A stretch of 64,000 nt of DNA from Lysobacter_C viscosus. Lineage in GTDB: Bacteria > Pseudomonadota > Gammaproteobacteria > Xanthomonadales > Xanthomonadaceae. Below the pieces are notes generated by a model. It worked only from the letters and a program-made list of their open reading frames with translations. It did not search any database and was not told where the DNA came from. Below are positions 20,407 through 28,323 of this stretch, one piece after another. Numbering within the stretch: position 1 is the first letter of the stretch; each line of letters opens with the position of its first letter. The DNA is taken from contig NZ_JBJMAV010000008.1 of the NCBI RefSeq assembly GCF_046600715.1, positions 37,315 through 101,314 of the forward strand. The letters are read 5' to 3'. The position numbers and the translations under genes were made by a program.

Positions 20407-20443
20407 ATCGATTGATTGTATTGATTCGATAGACTGAATCTAT
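20407..20443. promoter_or_regulatory. OxyR operator upstream of ahpC
   Basis: Four tetranucleotide contacts at the spacing known for OxyR: ATCG-N7-GTAT-N7-ATAG-N7-CTAT. The promoter-distal pair ATAG-N7-CTAT is a perfect match and the promoter-proximal pair has one mismatch in each element. It is one of the few AT-rich stretches in this neighbourhood. Confidence 0.72.
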
Positions 20444-20531
20444 CAAAGGCGCCCTTCCGCACTCCTTAGCTGGCGCCACGGCCGTCCGGATACAAGGTCG
20501 AGCTGAGGACGGACGGGGCGCCCAGGCGGGC

Positions 20532-21404
20532 TCACTGCGCCGGCGGCGGCGGTGTCCGGGCCACGAATCCGACGATTGCATCGAGCACCTGCGGCAGGCG
20601 CCCAGGGTCGTACAACGCCAGCAGGGGCGCGCTGTGGCCGGCGTCGGCCAGCATGAGCAACTCCGAGCGCACGCCCGCGCCGGTCAGCTTGTCGTCCATC
20701 TGCCGGCTGTCGCGCGCTTCCACCACGCGGTCGCCGGTGCCGTGGATCAGCAGGAACGGAGGCGAACGGCCGTCGACGAAATTGATCGCCTGGGCCTGCG
20801 GCCACTGCGCGATGGGGCCGAACACCTGGCGGTACTGGCCGGTGATCTCGAAGTCGTAGGGCCCCGCCAGCCCGATGACGCCGGCAAGGTCGCCTGGCTT
20901 CATGCCTTGGCGCTCCAGGTAACGCGCGTCCGTCCCCACCAGCGCAGCGATCTGCGCACCCGCCGAATGCCCGGCGACGAACAGCCGGCCCGGATCGCCG
21001 CCATGCTCGTGGGCATTGTCACGGGTCCAGGCGACGGCGCGCGCGGCATCGTCCACGAATGCGGGGAAGCCTGCGGTCGGGAACGTCCGGTAGTCGGCGA
21101 CGATCGCAAGGATGCCGTTCTGCGCAAGACGCCGTCCGATGAACCGGTACTGCGCGCGCTCGCCGCGTTGCCAGCCACCCCCGTAGAAGAACACCACGGT
21201 GGGTGCGGGTGCGTTGCCCGGCTGCGGGCCCTGGGGCCGGTAGACATCCAGGGCGAGGCCGAGGTCGGGCGCATACGTGACCGAGACTTCCGGCGGTGCG
21301 ACGTTGCGGTTGGCGAACGCGAACAGCGCGCTTTCGCAGCCGGTCGTGAGCAGGGCGGTGAGCGCCAGTGCCGAGTGGGTCAGGACATTGCGAACGGAAG
21401 ACAT
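20532..21404 (-). CDS. Alpha/beta hydrolase lipoprotein (esterase/lipase family)
   Basis: 290 residues from ATG 21404. A likely lipoprotein: hydrophobic start ending LLTTGC with lipidated Cys23. The oxyanion segment FFYGGGWQRG (about 73-82) and nucleophile elbow GHSAG with Ser147 match the hormone-sensitive-lipase/BD-FAE type of carboxylesterase. The acid and base are in HGTGDRVV and ADAGHSAP near the C-terminus. An earlier in-frame ATG at 21503 would mask the signal and overlap the start of divergent prmC. The substrate is unknown; a short-chain or feruloyl/acetyl ester is plausible. Confidence 0.85.
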   Translation of the reverse strand: MSSVRNVLTHSALALTALLTTGCESALFAFANRNVAPPEVSVTYAPDLGLALDVYRPQGPQPGNAPAPTVVFFYGGGWQRGERAQYRFIGRRLAQNGILAIVADYRTFPTAGFPAFVDDAARAVAWTRDNAHEHGGDPGRLFVAGHSAGAQIAALVGTDARYLERQGMKPGDLAGVIGLAGPYDFEITGQYRQVFGPIAQWPQAQAINFVDGRSPPFLLIHGTGDRVVEARDSRQMDDKLTGAGVRSELLMLADAGHSAPLLALYDPGRLPQVLDAIVGFVARTPPPPAQ

Positions 21405-21504
21405 GCGGGAGGGGTACCAGGGAGGGATGGGACGCCTGCGTGCCGCGTACGATGCGCGCTGGCAAGGCGAGGCGTTGGAAGTGGCTGAAAGGGGATACGG
21501 CACG

Positions 21505-22329
21505 ATGGCCCGTATAGATGCGACGTTGCGTGATGCGCGCCAGCGTATCGACAGTGCCGATGCCGAAGTGCTGCTCGCGCATGCGCTGGGCCGGTCCCGC
21601 GCCTGGCTGTACGCGCATGCCGACGACGAGCTGGACGACGACGCACTGCAGCGGTTCCGGGGCTGGCTTGCGCGGCGCCAGGCCGGCGAACCGGTGGCCT
21701 ACCTCATCGGTCACCGCGGGTTCTGGCGCTTCGACCTGAAGGTGTCGCCCGCCACGTTGATTCCGCGGGCGGACACCGAATGCCTTGTCGAGCTCGCGTT
21801 GGCGCGGCTCTCCACCGACACCCCAACGCGCGTGCTGGACCTGGGCACCGGCAGTGGTGCCATTGCCCTGTCCATCGCGACTGAACGGCCGGCCGCCCGC
21901 GTCTTGGCGACCGATGCCAGCGGCGACGCGCTGTCGGTTGCGCGTGCCAATGCGAAGGCGCTGGGCGTGGCCAACGTGGCCTTCCGCCAGGGCGACTGGC
22001 TCTGCGCGGTGGCCGGCGGGCGGTTCGACCTGATCGCAAGCAACCCGCCCTACATCGCCGACGGTGACGCACACCTGGTCCAGGGCGACCTGCGCCACGA
22101 GCCGCGCAGCGCACTGGCTTCGGGCGTGGACGGACTGGATGCGATCCGCACGATCAGCCGGGACGCCCCGGCGTTCCTCGAGCCGGGTGGCTGGCTGTTG
22201 ATCGAGCACGGCTGGGAGCAGGGCGAGGCGGTGCGCAGCCTTCTGACGGGTGCCGGACTGGTCGATGTCCATACCGCGCAGGACCTGGAGCAGCGTGATC
22301 GCGTGACCCTGGGTCGCCGTCCGGGCTGA
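21505..22329 (+). CDS. prmC: Peptide chain release factor N5-glutamine methyltransferase PrmC/HemK
   Basis: 274 residues from ATG 21505, near the E. coli length of 277. Methylates the Gln of the GGQ motif of release factors, which boosts termination. The SAM loop is DLGTGSGAIAL (112-122), and the catalytic NPPY (180-183) recognises the glutamine amide. The small N-terminal helical substrate-binding domain precedes these. Its substrate RF1 (prfA, 53245-54330) is also in this window. A longer reading from 21277 is rejected because it overlaps the divergent esterase start. Confidence 0.95.
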   Translation: MARIDATLRDARQRIDSADAEVLLAHALGRSRAWLYAHADDELDDDALQRFRGWLARRQAGEPVAYLIGHRGFWRFDLKVSPATLIPRADTECLVELALARLSTDTPTRVLDLGTGSGAIALSIATERPAARVLATDASGDALSVARANAKALGVANVAFRQGDWLCAVAGGRFDLIASNPPYIADGDAHLVQGDLRHEPRSALASGVDGLDAIRTISRDAPAFLEPGGWLLIEHGWEQGEAVRSLLTGAGLVDVHTAQDLEQRDRVTLGRRPG

Positions 22330-22389
22330 GGCTGCCGGCGCACGAAGGCGTCGTTACACTGGCGCGCCAGCTTTCCCCGCGAGATCCCC

Positions 22390-23331
22390 ATGCGCAGCCT
22401 CTATCCCGAGATCCAGCCTTACGACATCGGCACGCTGGAGGTCGACGACCGCCACACCCTGTACTACGAGCAGTGCGGCAACCCCGAGGGCAAGCCGGTG
22501 GTGCTGCTGCACGGCGGGCCGGGCGGCGGCTGCAGCGACAAGATGCGTCGCTTCCACGACCCGGCCAAGTACCGGATCGTGCTGTTCGACCAGCGCGGCA
22601 GCGGGCGCTCGGTCCCCCACGCCGACCTGGTCGACAACACCACCTGGGACCTGGTCGAGGACATCGAGCGGCTGCGCCGCCACCTTGAAGTCGGGCGCTG
22701 GCAGGTATTCGGCGGGTCATGGGGCTCGACGCTTGCGCTGGCCTATGCCCAGGCGCACCCGGACAAGGTGAGCGAACTGGTGCTGCGCGGTATCTTCATG
22801 CTGCGCCGCTGGGAACTGGAATGGTTCTACCAGGAAGGGGCTTCACGCCTGTTCCCCGATGCCTGGGAGCATTACCTGGCGCCGATCCCCGAGGTGGAGC
22901 GCAAGGACCTGATCGGGGCCTACCATCGCCGACTCACCTCCGCGGAGGAGTCCGTGCGGCTCGAGGCTGCGAAGGCCTGGAGCGTGTGGGAAGGCGCAAC
23001 CAGTTTCCTGCACATCGATGCTGACTTCGCCAGCAGCCACGAGGACCCGCACTTCGCATTGGCATTCGCGCGCATCGAAAACCACTACTTCGTCAATGGC
23101 GGCTTCTTCGAGTGCGACGACCAGTTGCTTCGCGACGCCGGCCGGATCGCCGAAATCCCGGGCGTGATCGTGCATGGGCGCTATGACGTGGTGTGCCCGG
23201 TCGCCAATGCCTGGGACCTGCACAAGGCGTGGCCCAGGGCGGAACTCGTGATCACGCCCGCGTCCGGGCATTCGGCATTCGAGGCGGAGAACGTCGACGC
23301 GCTGGTGCGGGCGACGGATCGATTCGCGTAG
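22390..23331 (+). CDS. pip: Proline iminopeptidase
   Basis: 313 residues. Serine peptidase (S33) that removes N-terminal proline. The oxyanion loop is LLHGGPGGG (39-47); the catalytic triad is Ser110 in GGSWGS, Asp266 in HGRYDVVCP and His294 in ASGHSAFE. Length and motifs match the bacterial monomeric enzyme. Cytoplasmic, no signal. Follows prmC by 60 bases on the same strand and may be co-transcribed. Confidence 0.95.
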   Translation: MRSLYPEIQPYDIGTLEVDDRHTLYYEQCGNPEGKPVVLLHGGPGGGCSDKMRRFHDPAKYRIVLFDQRGSGRSVPHADLVDNTTWDLVEDIERLRRHLEVGRWQVFGGSWGSTLALAYAQAHPDKVSELVLRGIFMLRRWELEWFYQEGASRLFPDAWEHYLAPIPEVERKDLIGAYHRRLTSAEESVRLEAAKAWSVWEGATSFLHIDADFASSHEDPHFALAFARIENHYFVNGGFFECDDQLLRDAGRIAEIPGVIVHGRYDVVCPVANAWDLHKAWPRAELVITPASGHSAFEAENVDALVRATDRFA

Positions 23332-23353
23332 GCGCGTGCCGTGCCGTCCCGCA

Positions 23354-23504
23354 CTGCAGGTGCGGCTTCAGCCGCGATTGCCGCAGGGCGCCTGCAGGAG
23401 CGAGGTAACGTGGCGGATGCCCAGCAGGGAGGCCATGTAGCTGCGGCGCCCTGGAGCCCGGAACCCGGGAACCGCGCAATCGCGACTCGCGTCGCTCCTG
23501 CAGG
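23354..23504. repeat. Cluster of palindromic intergenic repeats
   Basis: The 230-base gap between pip and the Nudix gene holds related short palindromic units. A plus copy at 23354-23381 (CTGCAGG, then GCGGCTTCAGCCGC, then GATTGC) has an inverted counterpart at 23476-23504, read on the minus strand as CCTGCAGGAGCGACGCGAGT and onward. A degenerate plus copy (CCTGCAGGAGCGAGGTAACG) begins at 23391. They resemble the GGAGCGRC...GTCGCGA units scattered through xanthomonad genomes. No gene is seen in this gap. Confidence 0.6.
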
Positions 23505-23561
23505 ACCGGTGGCGAAGCCGGGCAAGCGGGAAGGCGGGCCGCAACGGCACCCGGCCGGGGC

Positions 23562-24125
23562 CTACGCTGGCCCTGCCCGTGACCCGTCCGGGTTGTGTTC
23601 GATCATCCACAAGCCCGCCCACAGTTTCAGGTCCAGCTCGAACCCTTCGGCCTGCTTGCCCATGAGCCACGCCGGGGCCTGCGCCCGCGGCACTTCGTGA
23701 ACGGTGATGTCCTCGCTGCCCACTCCGCCACCTTCGCCGACGCGGGTCAGGCCACGGGCACGGACGAAGGCGATGCGCTCGTTGCTCATGCCCGAGGACG
23801 TGGGTCCCACCAGCAGCACGTCCACGTGCGCGGGATGCCAGCCGGTCTCCTCGACCAGTTCGCGGCGGGCGGCATCGGCCAGTGTGTCGTGGGCATGGTC
23901 ATCGCCGACCAGGCCTGCGGGCATCTCGATGGTGCGTGCCCCCAGCGGTATGCGGTACTGCTCGACGAACAGCACGGTGTCGGCCGGGGTCACCGCGATC
24001 ACGATCACCGCCATGCCGTTGCCATGGGTGCGCTCGGCGTATTCCCACTGGCCCCGCCGCAGCATGCGCAGCCAGGCGCCTTCGTAGAGAAGCTCGGGGT
24101 TGGAGTCGGATGGGTCGTGGGTCAT
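23562..24125 (-). CDS. Nudix hydrolase, ADP-ribose pyrophosphatase-like
   Basis: 187 residues. The Nudix box runs from Gly74 to Trp96: G-x5-D-x7-REL-V-EE-T-GW, with Asp80 where Glu is usual. The preceding VLFVEQYRIP and EMPAGLV segments are those of the NudE/NudF group, which cleave ADP-ribose, Ap3A or NADH. Likely a housecleaning enzyme of the cytoplasm; exact substrate unknown. It shares its strand with the exonuclease gene upstream (35 bases between them). Confidence 0.88.
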   Translation of the reverse strand: MTHDPSDSNPELLYEGAWLRMLRRGQWEYAERTHGNGMAVIVIAVTPADTVLFVEQYRIPLGARTIEMPAGLVGDDHAHDTLADAARRELVEETGWHPAHVDVLLVGPTSSGMSNERIAFVRARGLTRVGEGGGVGSEDITVHEVPRAQAPAWLMGKQAEGFELDLKLWAGLWMIEHNPDGSRAGPA

Positions 24126-24160
24126 GCGTCGATGCTAGCGGCTTGCGGGCGGGTTCGTCG

Positions 24161-25093
24161 TCATGCGTCCAACACCGCCGCACCCGGTGGGGTGAACGCC
24201 AGGCCCGCGGTCTGGTAAAGCCGGCGCCGGGTCATCGGCCCGAACCGGAGGTGCTCGCATAGCCTTCCCAGCGCGTCGGCATCGGCATGGCGGCGGCCAA
24301 ACGTCGGGTCGCCTTCCGGCACCGGGGCATCCAACGCGATGGTCGCCAACTGCCGGCACAGCAGGGCCTGGTCGCGGTGCAGGCGCAGGCGTTCGGCGCA
24401 CGCCTTGGCGCCGCGCAGGCGCAGGTAGGGGACTTCGTCCACACGCAGCAACAGGGCATCCAGCGTGCCGAAATGGGCAAGCAGGGCCGCGGCGGTCTTG
24501 GCGCCGATGCCGGGGACGCCCGGGATGTTGTCGATCGCATCACCGGTAAGGGCGAGGTAGTCGGCGATCTGGTGTGCGTGTACCCCATGGCGCGCATGCA
24601 CGCCGTCCGCGGACCAGCGCTGGTTGCGGGCGAAGTCCCATTGCTCGTCACCCTCGCCCAGCAGTTGCGAGAGGTCCTTGTCGGCCGACACGATCACTGA
24701 CCGCATACCGCGACGCCGTGCGCCGTGCACAGCCGTACCGATCAGGTCGTCGGCCTCGTATTCGGGATGGGAGAGCACGGCCAGCCCCAGCGACGCCACC
24801 AGTGCCTGGCAGTGGGCGAACTGGCGCTTCAAGGCCTCGGGCGCGGGTTCGCGGTTGGCCTTGTAGGCGGGGTAGAGCGCATTGCGGAAGCACGAGTCGA
24901 GCGCTTCGTCGAACGCCACCGCCACATGCTGCGGCCTGGCCCGGTCCAGCAGTTCCATCAGGAACCGGGCGAAGCCCTGGACCGCGTTGCAGGGCCAGCC
25001 GTCGGCGTCGCTGAACTCGTCCGGCATCGAGTGCCAGGCGCGAAAGACGTAGAGGCTCGCGTCAACCAGGTAGAGCGCCGGCGCGCCGCTCAT
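24161..25093 (-). CDS. Stand-alone 5'-3' exonuclease (DNA polymerase I N-domain family)
   Basis: 310 residues. Corresponds to the 5'-nuclease domain of Pol I or to Xni/ExoIX. Acidic metal ligands are seen in YLVDASLYVFR, VAFDEALDS, EYEADDLIG and SADKDLSQLL. The helix-3-turn-helix DNA grip is GVPGIGAKTAAALL (about 205-218). No polymerase domain is attached. The ATG overlaps the stop of the nitroreductase gene by 4 bases. A longer open frame reaches 25246 but runs into that gene. Likely role is RNA primer or flap removal. Confidence 0.87.
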   Translation of the reverse strand: MSGAPALYLVDASLYVFRAWHSMPDEFSDADGWPCNAVQGFARFLMELLDRARPQHVAVAFDEALDSCFRNALYPAYKANREPAPEALKRQFAHCQALVASLGLAVLSHPEYEADDLIGTAVHGARRRGMRSVIVSADKDLSQLLGEGDEQWDFARNQRWSADGVHARHGVHAHQIADYLALTGDAIDNIPGVPGIGAKTAAALLAHFGTLDALLLRVDEVPYLRLRGAKACAERLRLHRDQALLCRQLATIALDAPVPEGDPTFGRRHADADALGRLCEHLRFGPMTRRRLYQTAGLAFTPPGAAVLDA

Positions 25094-25716
25094 GTGCCGG
25101 TCCACGGCGTGAGCAGCGTCCGTGGATCCGGGCGGTCGCGCTCCGGCGCATCCAGGCGGGGGGTCCCGATATGGATGAAGCCGGCGACGTGCTCGTCCGC
25201 CTCCAGCCCCAGCAAGGCCAGCACGTCCCGATCGTAGGCGGGCCAACCGGTCAGCCAGGTGGCTCCGAAGCCCAGCCCCTGGGCCGCCTGGAGCAGAGCG
25301 AAGCAGACGCAGCCGGCGGTCAGCAGGCGCTCCTGTTCGGGGATCTTCGCGTCCGGTCCCAGCCGCGCGACCACCACCAGCACCACGGGGGCATGGCAGA
25401 AACGCGCGCGTTCCTTCTCCAGCGCCGAGGCGGCTGCGTCCGGGTCCCGGGCCAGGGCAAGCCCCGCCAGCCGTTCACCCAGCGCGTGGCGCGCCTCGCC
25501 CTGGATGGACAGGAACCGGAACGGCACACGCTTGCCATGGTCGGGAACGCGCACGGCCGAGCGCAGCATCCGCAACACCGTGGCGGAGTCCGGGCCGGGA
25601 CTCGACAGCTGTTTGGCCGGTACGGACCGGCGGGCGTCCAGGGCGAGGAGCAAGGGGCCCTCGAAGGCGCCACCGGCGCGGGTCTCGGCGTCGGTATCAG
25701 GGAGTTTTGGGGACAT
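25090..25716 (-). CDS. Nitroreductase-family FMN protein (YdjA-like)
   Basis: 208 residues. Flavin-dependent nitroreductase fold: the DARRSVPAKQL start (about 27-37) supplies FMN phosphate contacts, and the C-terminal GLGFGATWLTGWPAYD followed by HIGTP resembles the compact YdjA/YfkO-type enzymes. Probable electron donor NAD(P)H; substrate unknown, often quinones or nitroaromatics. First of a three-gene minus-strand run with the exonuclease and Nudix genes. Confidence 0.85.
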   Translation of the reverse strand: MSPKLPDTDAETRAGGAFEGPLLLALDARRSVPAKQLSSPGPDSATVLRMLRSAVRVPDHGKRVPFRFLSIQGEARHALGERLAGLALARDPDAAASALEKERARFCHAPVVLVVVARLGPDAKIPEQERLLTAGCVCFALLQAAQGLGFGATWLTGWPAYDRDVLALLGLEADEHVAGFIHIGTPRLDAPERDRPDPRTLLTPWTGT

Positions 25717-25840
25717 CAGTCACATAATCGTCAAGCGGCCTGCTGGCTGACCCATCTTGCCACTATGCTGCAGCGTGTGTCGTAGGCGACGCCCAGCGTC
25801 ACCCAGTCCGCGTCGCCTCAGCTTCACCGGGGGATCCATC

Positions 25841-28171
25841 GTGTCCAATAGCCCGCTTGGCGTGGTCAATGCATCTCCAATGGAGCCTCTGCGCGTCCTG
25901 GAGGAGGTCAAACGCCTGGCGCTGGAGCAGCTTGGCGGCCTTCCGGCGATGGTCTTCCGCGGTGTCGAACAGTCGCTCAACAACGCGGTGCCCAACGGGA
26001 TGGCCGGCCCCGGCCACTTCGAGGACCTGGGATCGCTGCGGTTGCTGCGGCAGCAGAATGCCACGCTCGCCATGCGCTTCCGGCAGCAGTTGGGCCAGGG
26101 CTTCGACGACTTCCGCGGCCTGCGCGTGCGCAACCGCGGTGAACTGCCGCTTGGCCTGATCGACGACGAGCAGCTTGAGTTCCAGTTGCAGGGCCAGCGC
26201 CTGTCCGAGGCACTACAGGGCCGCTACCAGCGACCGTTGGAGATGTTGCGGGGTCGCCTGACGACGCTGAGTGCCGCGTTGGGCACCACCTGCGAGATGA
26301 ATCCGATCGGCCCCGACCGCCTGGCCGCGGCGTTCGTGGAGACCTTCCGCGAAGCCGAGCCGTCGGCGTCGGTGCGTTCGCTGATGTTCCGCCAGTACGA
26401 GCAGGACCTGGCGATGTTGCTGGGTGATTTCTACGGGCGCATCAACACCCTGCTGGCCTCGGCCGGATACGGTGTCGCTAGTCCCGAACCCCACCACGCC
26501 ACGCGTCCGTCGCAACCGTTCGTTGCCGACACCGTGGAGCCGCGCCAGCCGCAGGCGCAGCCACAGACGCAATCCCGGCCGCAACCCCAGCCGCAAGCGC
26601 ATGCGGACCCGGGCGCGTTCTCCGTGCCCGGTCTGGAAAGCGTTCCCGGCCGTGAGCAGCCCCAGGCCCCGTCGCCGGCCGCGCCTGCCTCCCCGGGGGA
26701 GCTGCGCGAACATGTCGCCCAGGAGCTGGCCGACCTGCGTGCACTCCTGCAGACCTGGCGGGAGGGACTCAGGCAGCAGGGGGTCGGCTCGACCACGCCG
26801 GGCCACGCCTCGGCACCGGCCGCGGCGGCGGCAGCGGCCGCCAAGCGCGAAATGCGCGTCGAGGAGATGCTGAGCGTCGCCTCGATGATGCAGCACGAGC
26901 CGCCGGATGCCTTTGCCCGGGCGCTTGCGGGGTCCGGCCGCCTGGCCGACACCATCCGCGACCACCTCTCCGATGGCGCGCGCCGGATCGGCATCAACCC
27001 CGACCAGACACGCTTCAGCGCCCAGGAAGAGGACGCCATCGACCTGGTTGCGCTGTTGTTCGATTCGCTGTTCCGCAACCACTCGCTGCAGGATCGCGCC
27101 CGCCGCCTGTATGCCCGGCTGGTGCTGCCATACGTGAAGGTGGCGCTGACCGACGAGAGCGTCTTCGTTGCCCATGACCACCCGGCCCGGAAGCTGCTGG
27201 ATGCGATCACCGAGGCATGCGAGGGCAACCAGGCCACTACGCCCCAGGACCGCGAGCTGCTGGATCGCGCGGCTGCCGCCTCGCAACGGGTCGTGGCCGA
27301 GTACAACGAGGACATGGCGGTGTTCGAGCTCGCACATGCCGAGTTGGATGCACTTCTGAACCAGCAGCGTCGCCGGGTCGACCTGCAGGAGCAGCGCGCG
27401 GTGAAGGCCTCGATGGGCCGCGAACGCCTGGGTTCGGCACGCGCCGCTGCCGACAGCGCCGTCGGTGACCGGCTCCGCGGCCAGCGCATGACGCGCGCCG
27501 TGGCCGATTTCCTGGCCGAGCCGTGGCGCCACCACGTGATCCAGACGGTACTGCGCGAGGGCGACGAGCCATCCCGCCAAGCCGAGGCCTTCAACCTGGG
27601 CGATGCACTGCTGGAAGCCGACCGGCTTGCCGCAGAGCACCGTGGCAAGGAACTGGCCGACCACCTGCTGGGCCTGGAGCCTGCGATCGTGCAGTGCCTG
27701 GCCAGTTCGGGACTGGACGACAGCGCCGCCCGCCACGCCCTGGCCGGCCTGGTGCACGCACTGGCGACGCCCGACCGTCCGCGCAACGTGCAGGCGCAGC
27801 CGGTTCGTACCGGCGAGGCCGAGGACGAGGGTTCCGAGGAGCGTCGCGTGTGGTTGTCCGGTGCCGCGGGCGCCGGTGAGCCGGACCCGGCGTTGGTCGC
27901 ATCGTTGGCCGGTCTGGCCATCGGCGACTGGGTGCGACTGACCGACACCCAGGGCGAGGTCGTGCCTGCCAAGGTCGCGTGGGTCAGCCCGCTGACCGCG
28001 CGCCTGCTGCTGGTCAACCGTCGCGGCGTTCGCGTCCTGGCCGCTACCGCGCGGGAACTGGCGGTGCTGGCTGGCGCCGGCCGGCTGGTAACCGGGACCG
28101 AGAGCACCGCCTTCGACGAGGCCATGCGCCAGGTCCGCCACCGCCTGGACAAGGCGGTCGGCCAGCACTGA
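25841..28171 (+). CDS. Large DUF1631 family protein
   Basis: 776 residues starting at GTG 25841, preceded by GGGGGA; an ATG at 25757 reads through an Arg/Pro-rich leader and is rejected. An N-terminal helical part (about 1-215) is followed by a Gln/Pro-rich linker (about 230-262), a second helical domain carrying the DUF1631 signature (around residues 335-640), and a short beta-rich C-terminus (GDWVRLTDTQGEVVPAKVAWVSP) that looks like a PilZ- or SH3-like barrel. Members are sometimes mislabelled thymidine phosphorylase. No signal or membrane segment. Function unknown; the fold hints at a regulator or scaffold. Confidence 0.8.
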   Translation: MSNSPLGVVNASPMEPLRVLEEVKRLALEQLGGLPAMVFRGVEQSLNNAVPNGMAGPGHFEDLGSLRLLRQQNATLAMRFRQQLGQGFDDFRGLRVRNRGELPLGLIDDEQLEFQLQGQRLSEALQGRYQRPLEMLRGRLTTLSAALGTTCEMNPIGPDRLAAAFVETFREAEPSASVRSLMFRQYEQDLAMLLGDFYGRINTLLASAGYGVASPEPHHATRPSQPFVADTVEPRQPQAQPQTQSRPQPQPQAHADPGAFSVPGLESVPGREQPQAPSPAAPASPGELREHVAQELADLRALLQTWREGLRQQGVGSTTPGHASAPAAAAAAAAKREMRVEEMLSVASMMQHEPPDAFARALAGSGRLADTIRDHLSDGARRIGINPDQTRFSAQEEDAIDLVALLFDSLFRNHSLQDRARRLYARLVLPYVKVALTDESVFVAHDHPARKLLDAITEACEGNQATTPQDRELLDRAAAASQRVVAEYNEDMAVFELAHAELDALLNQQRRRVDLQEQRAVKASMGRERLGSARAAADSAVGDRLRGQRMTRAVADFLAEPWRHHVIQTVLREGDEPSRQAEAFNLGDALLEADRLAAEHRGKELADHLLGLEPAIVQCLASSGLDDSAARHALAGLVHALATPDRPRNVQAQPVRTGEAEDEGSEERRVWLSGAAGAGEPDPALVASLAGLAIGDWVRLTDTQGEVVPAKVAWVSPLTARLLLVNRRGVRVLAATARELAVLAGAGRLVTGTESTAFDEAMRQVRHRLDKAVGQH

Positions 28172-28323
28172 GCCCGTCCCGTCCGGGCAGCCGGCATCGC
28201 CCGGCTCGCGGCTGCACGACATCCTGCGATGGATCGCCGACGCTGACGCGCGTCGCGTCGGGCCCGTCCTTTCGTTAGGATTCGACCGCACGCCGTCCGG
28301 CGCCGGCCACGAAAGGACATCGA

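Noticed and set aside
23341..23561. CRISPR-like repeats downstream of pip
   Set aside because: The copies are palindromic, in mixed orientation and unevenly spaced, with no regular spacers and no cas genes nearby.
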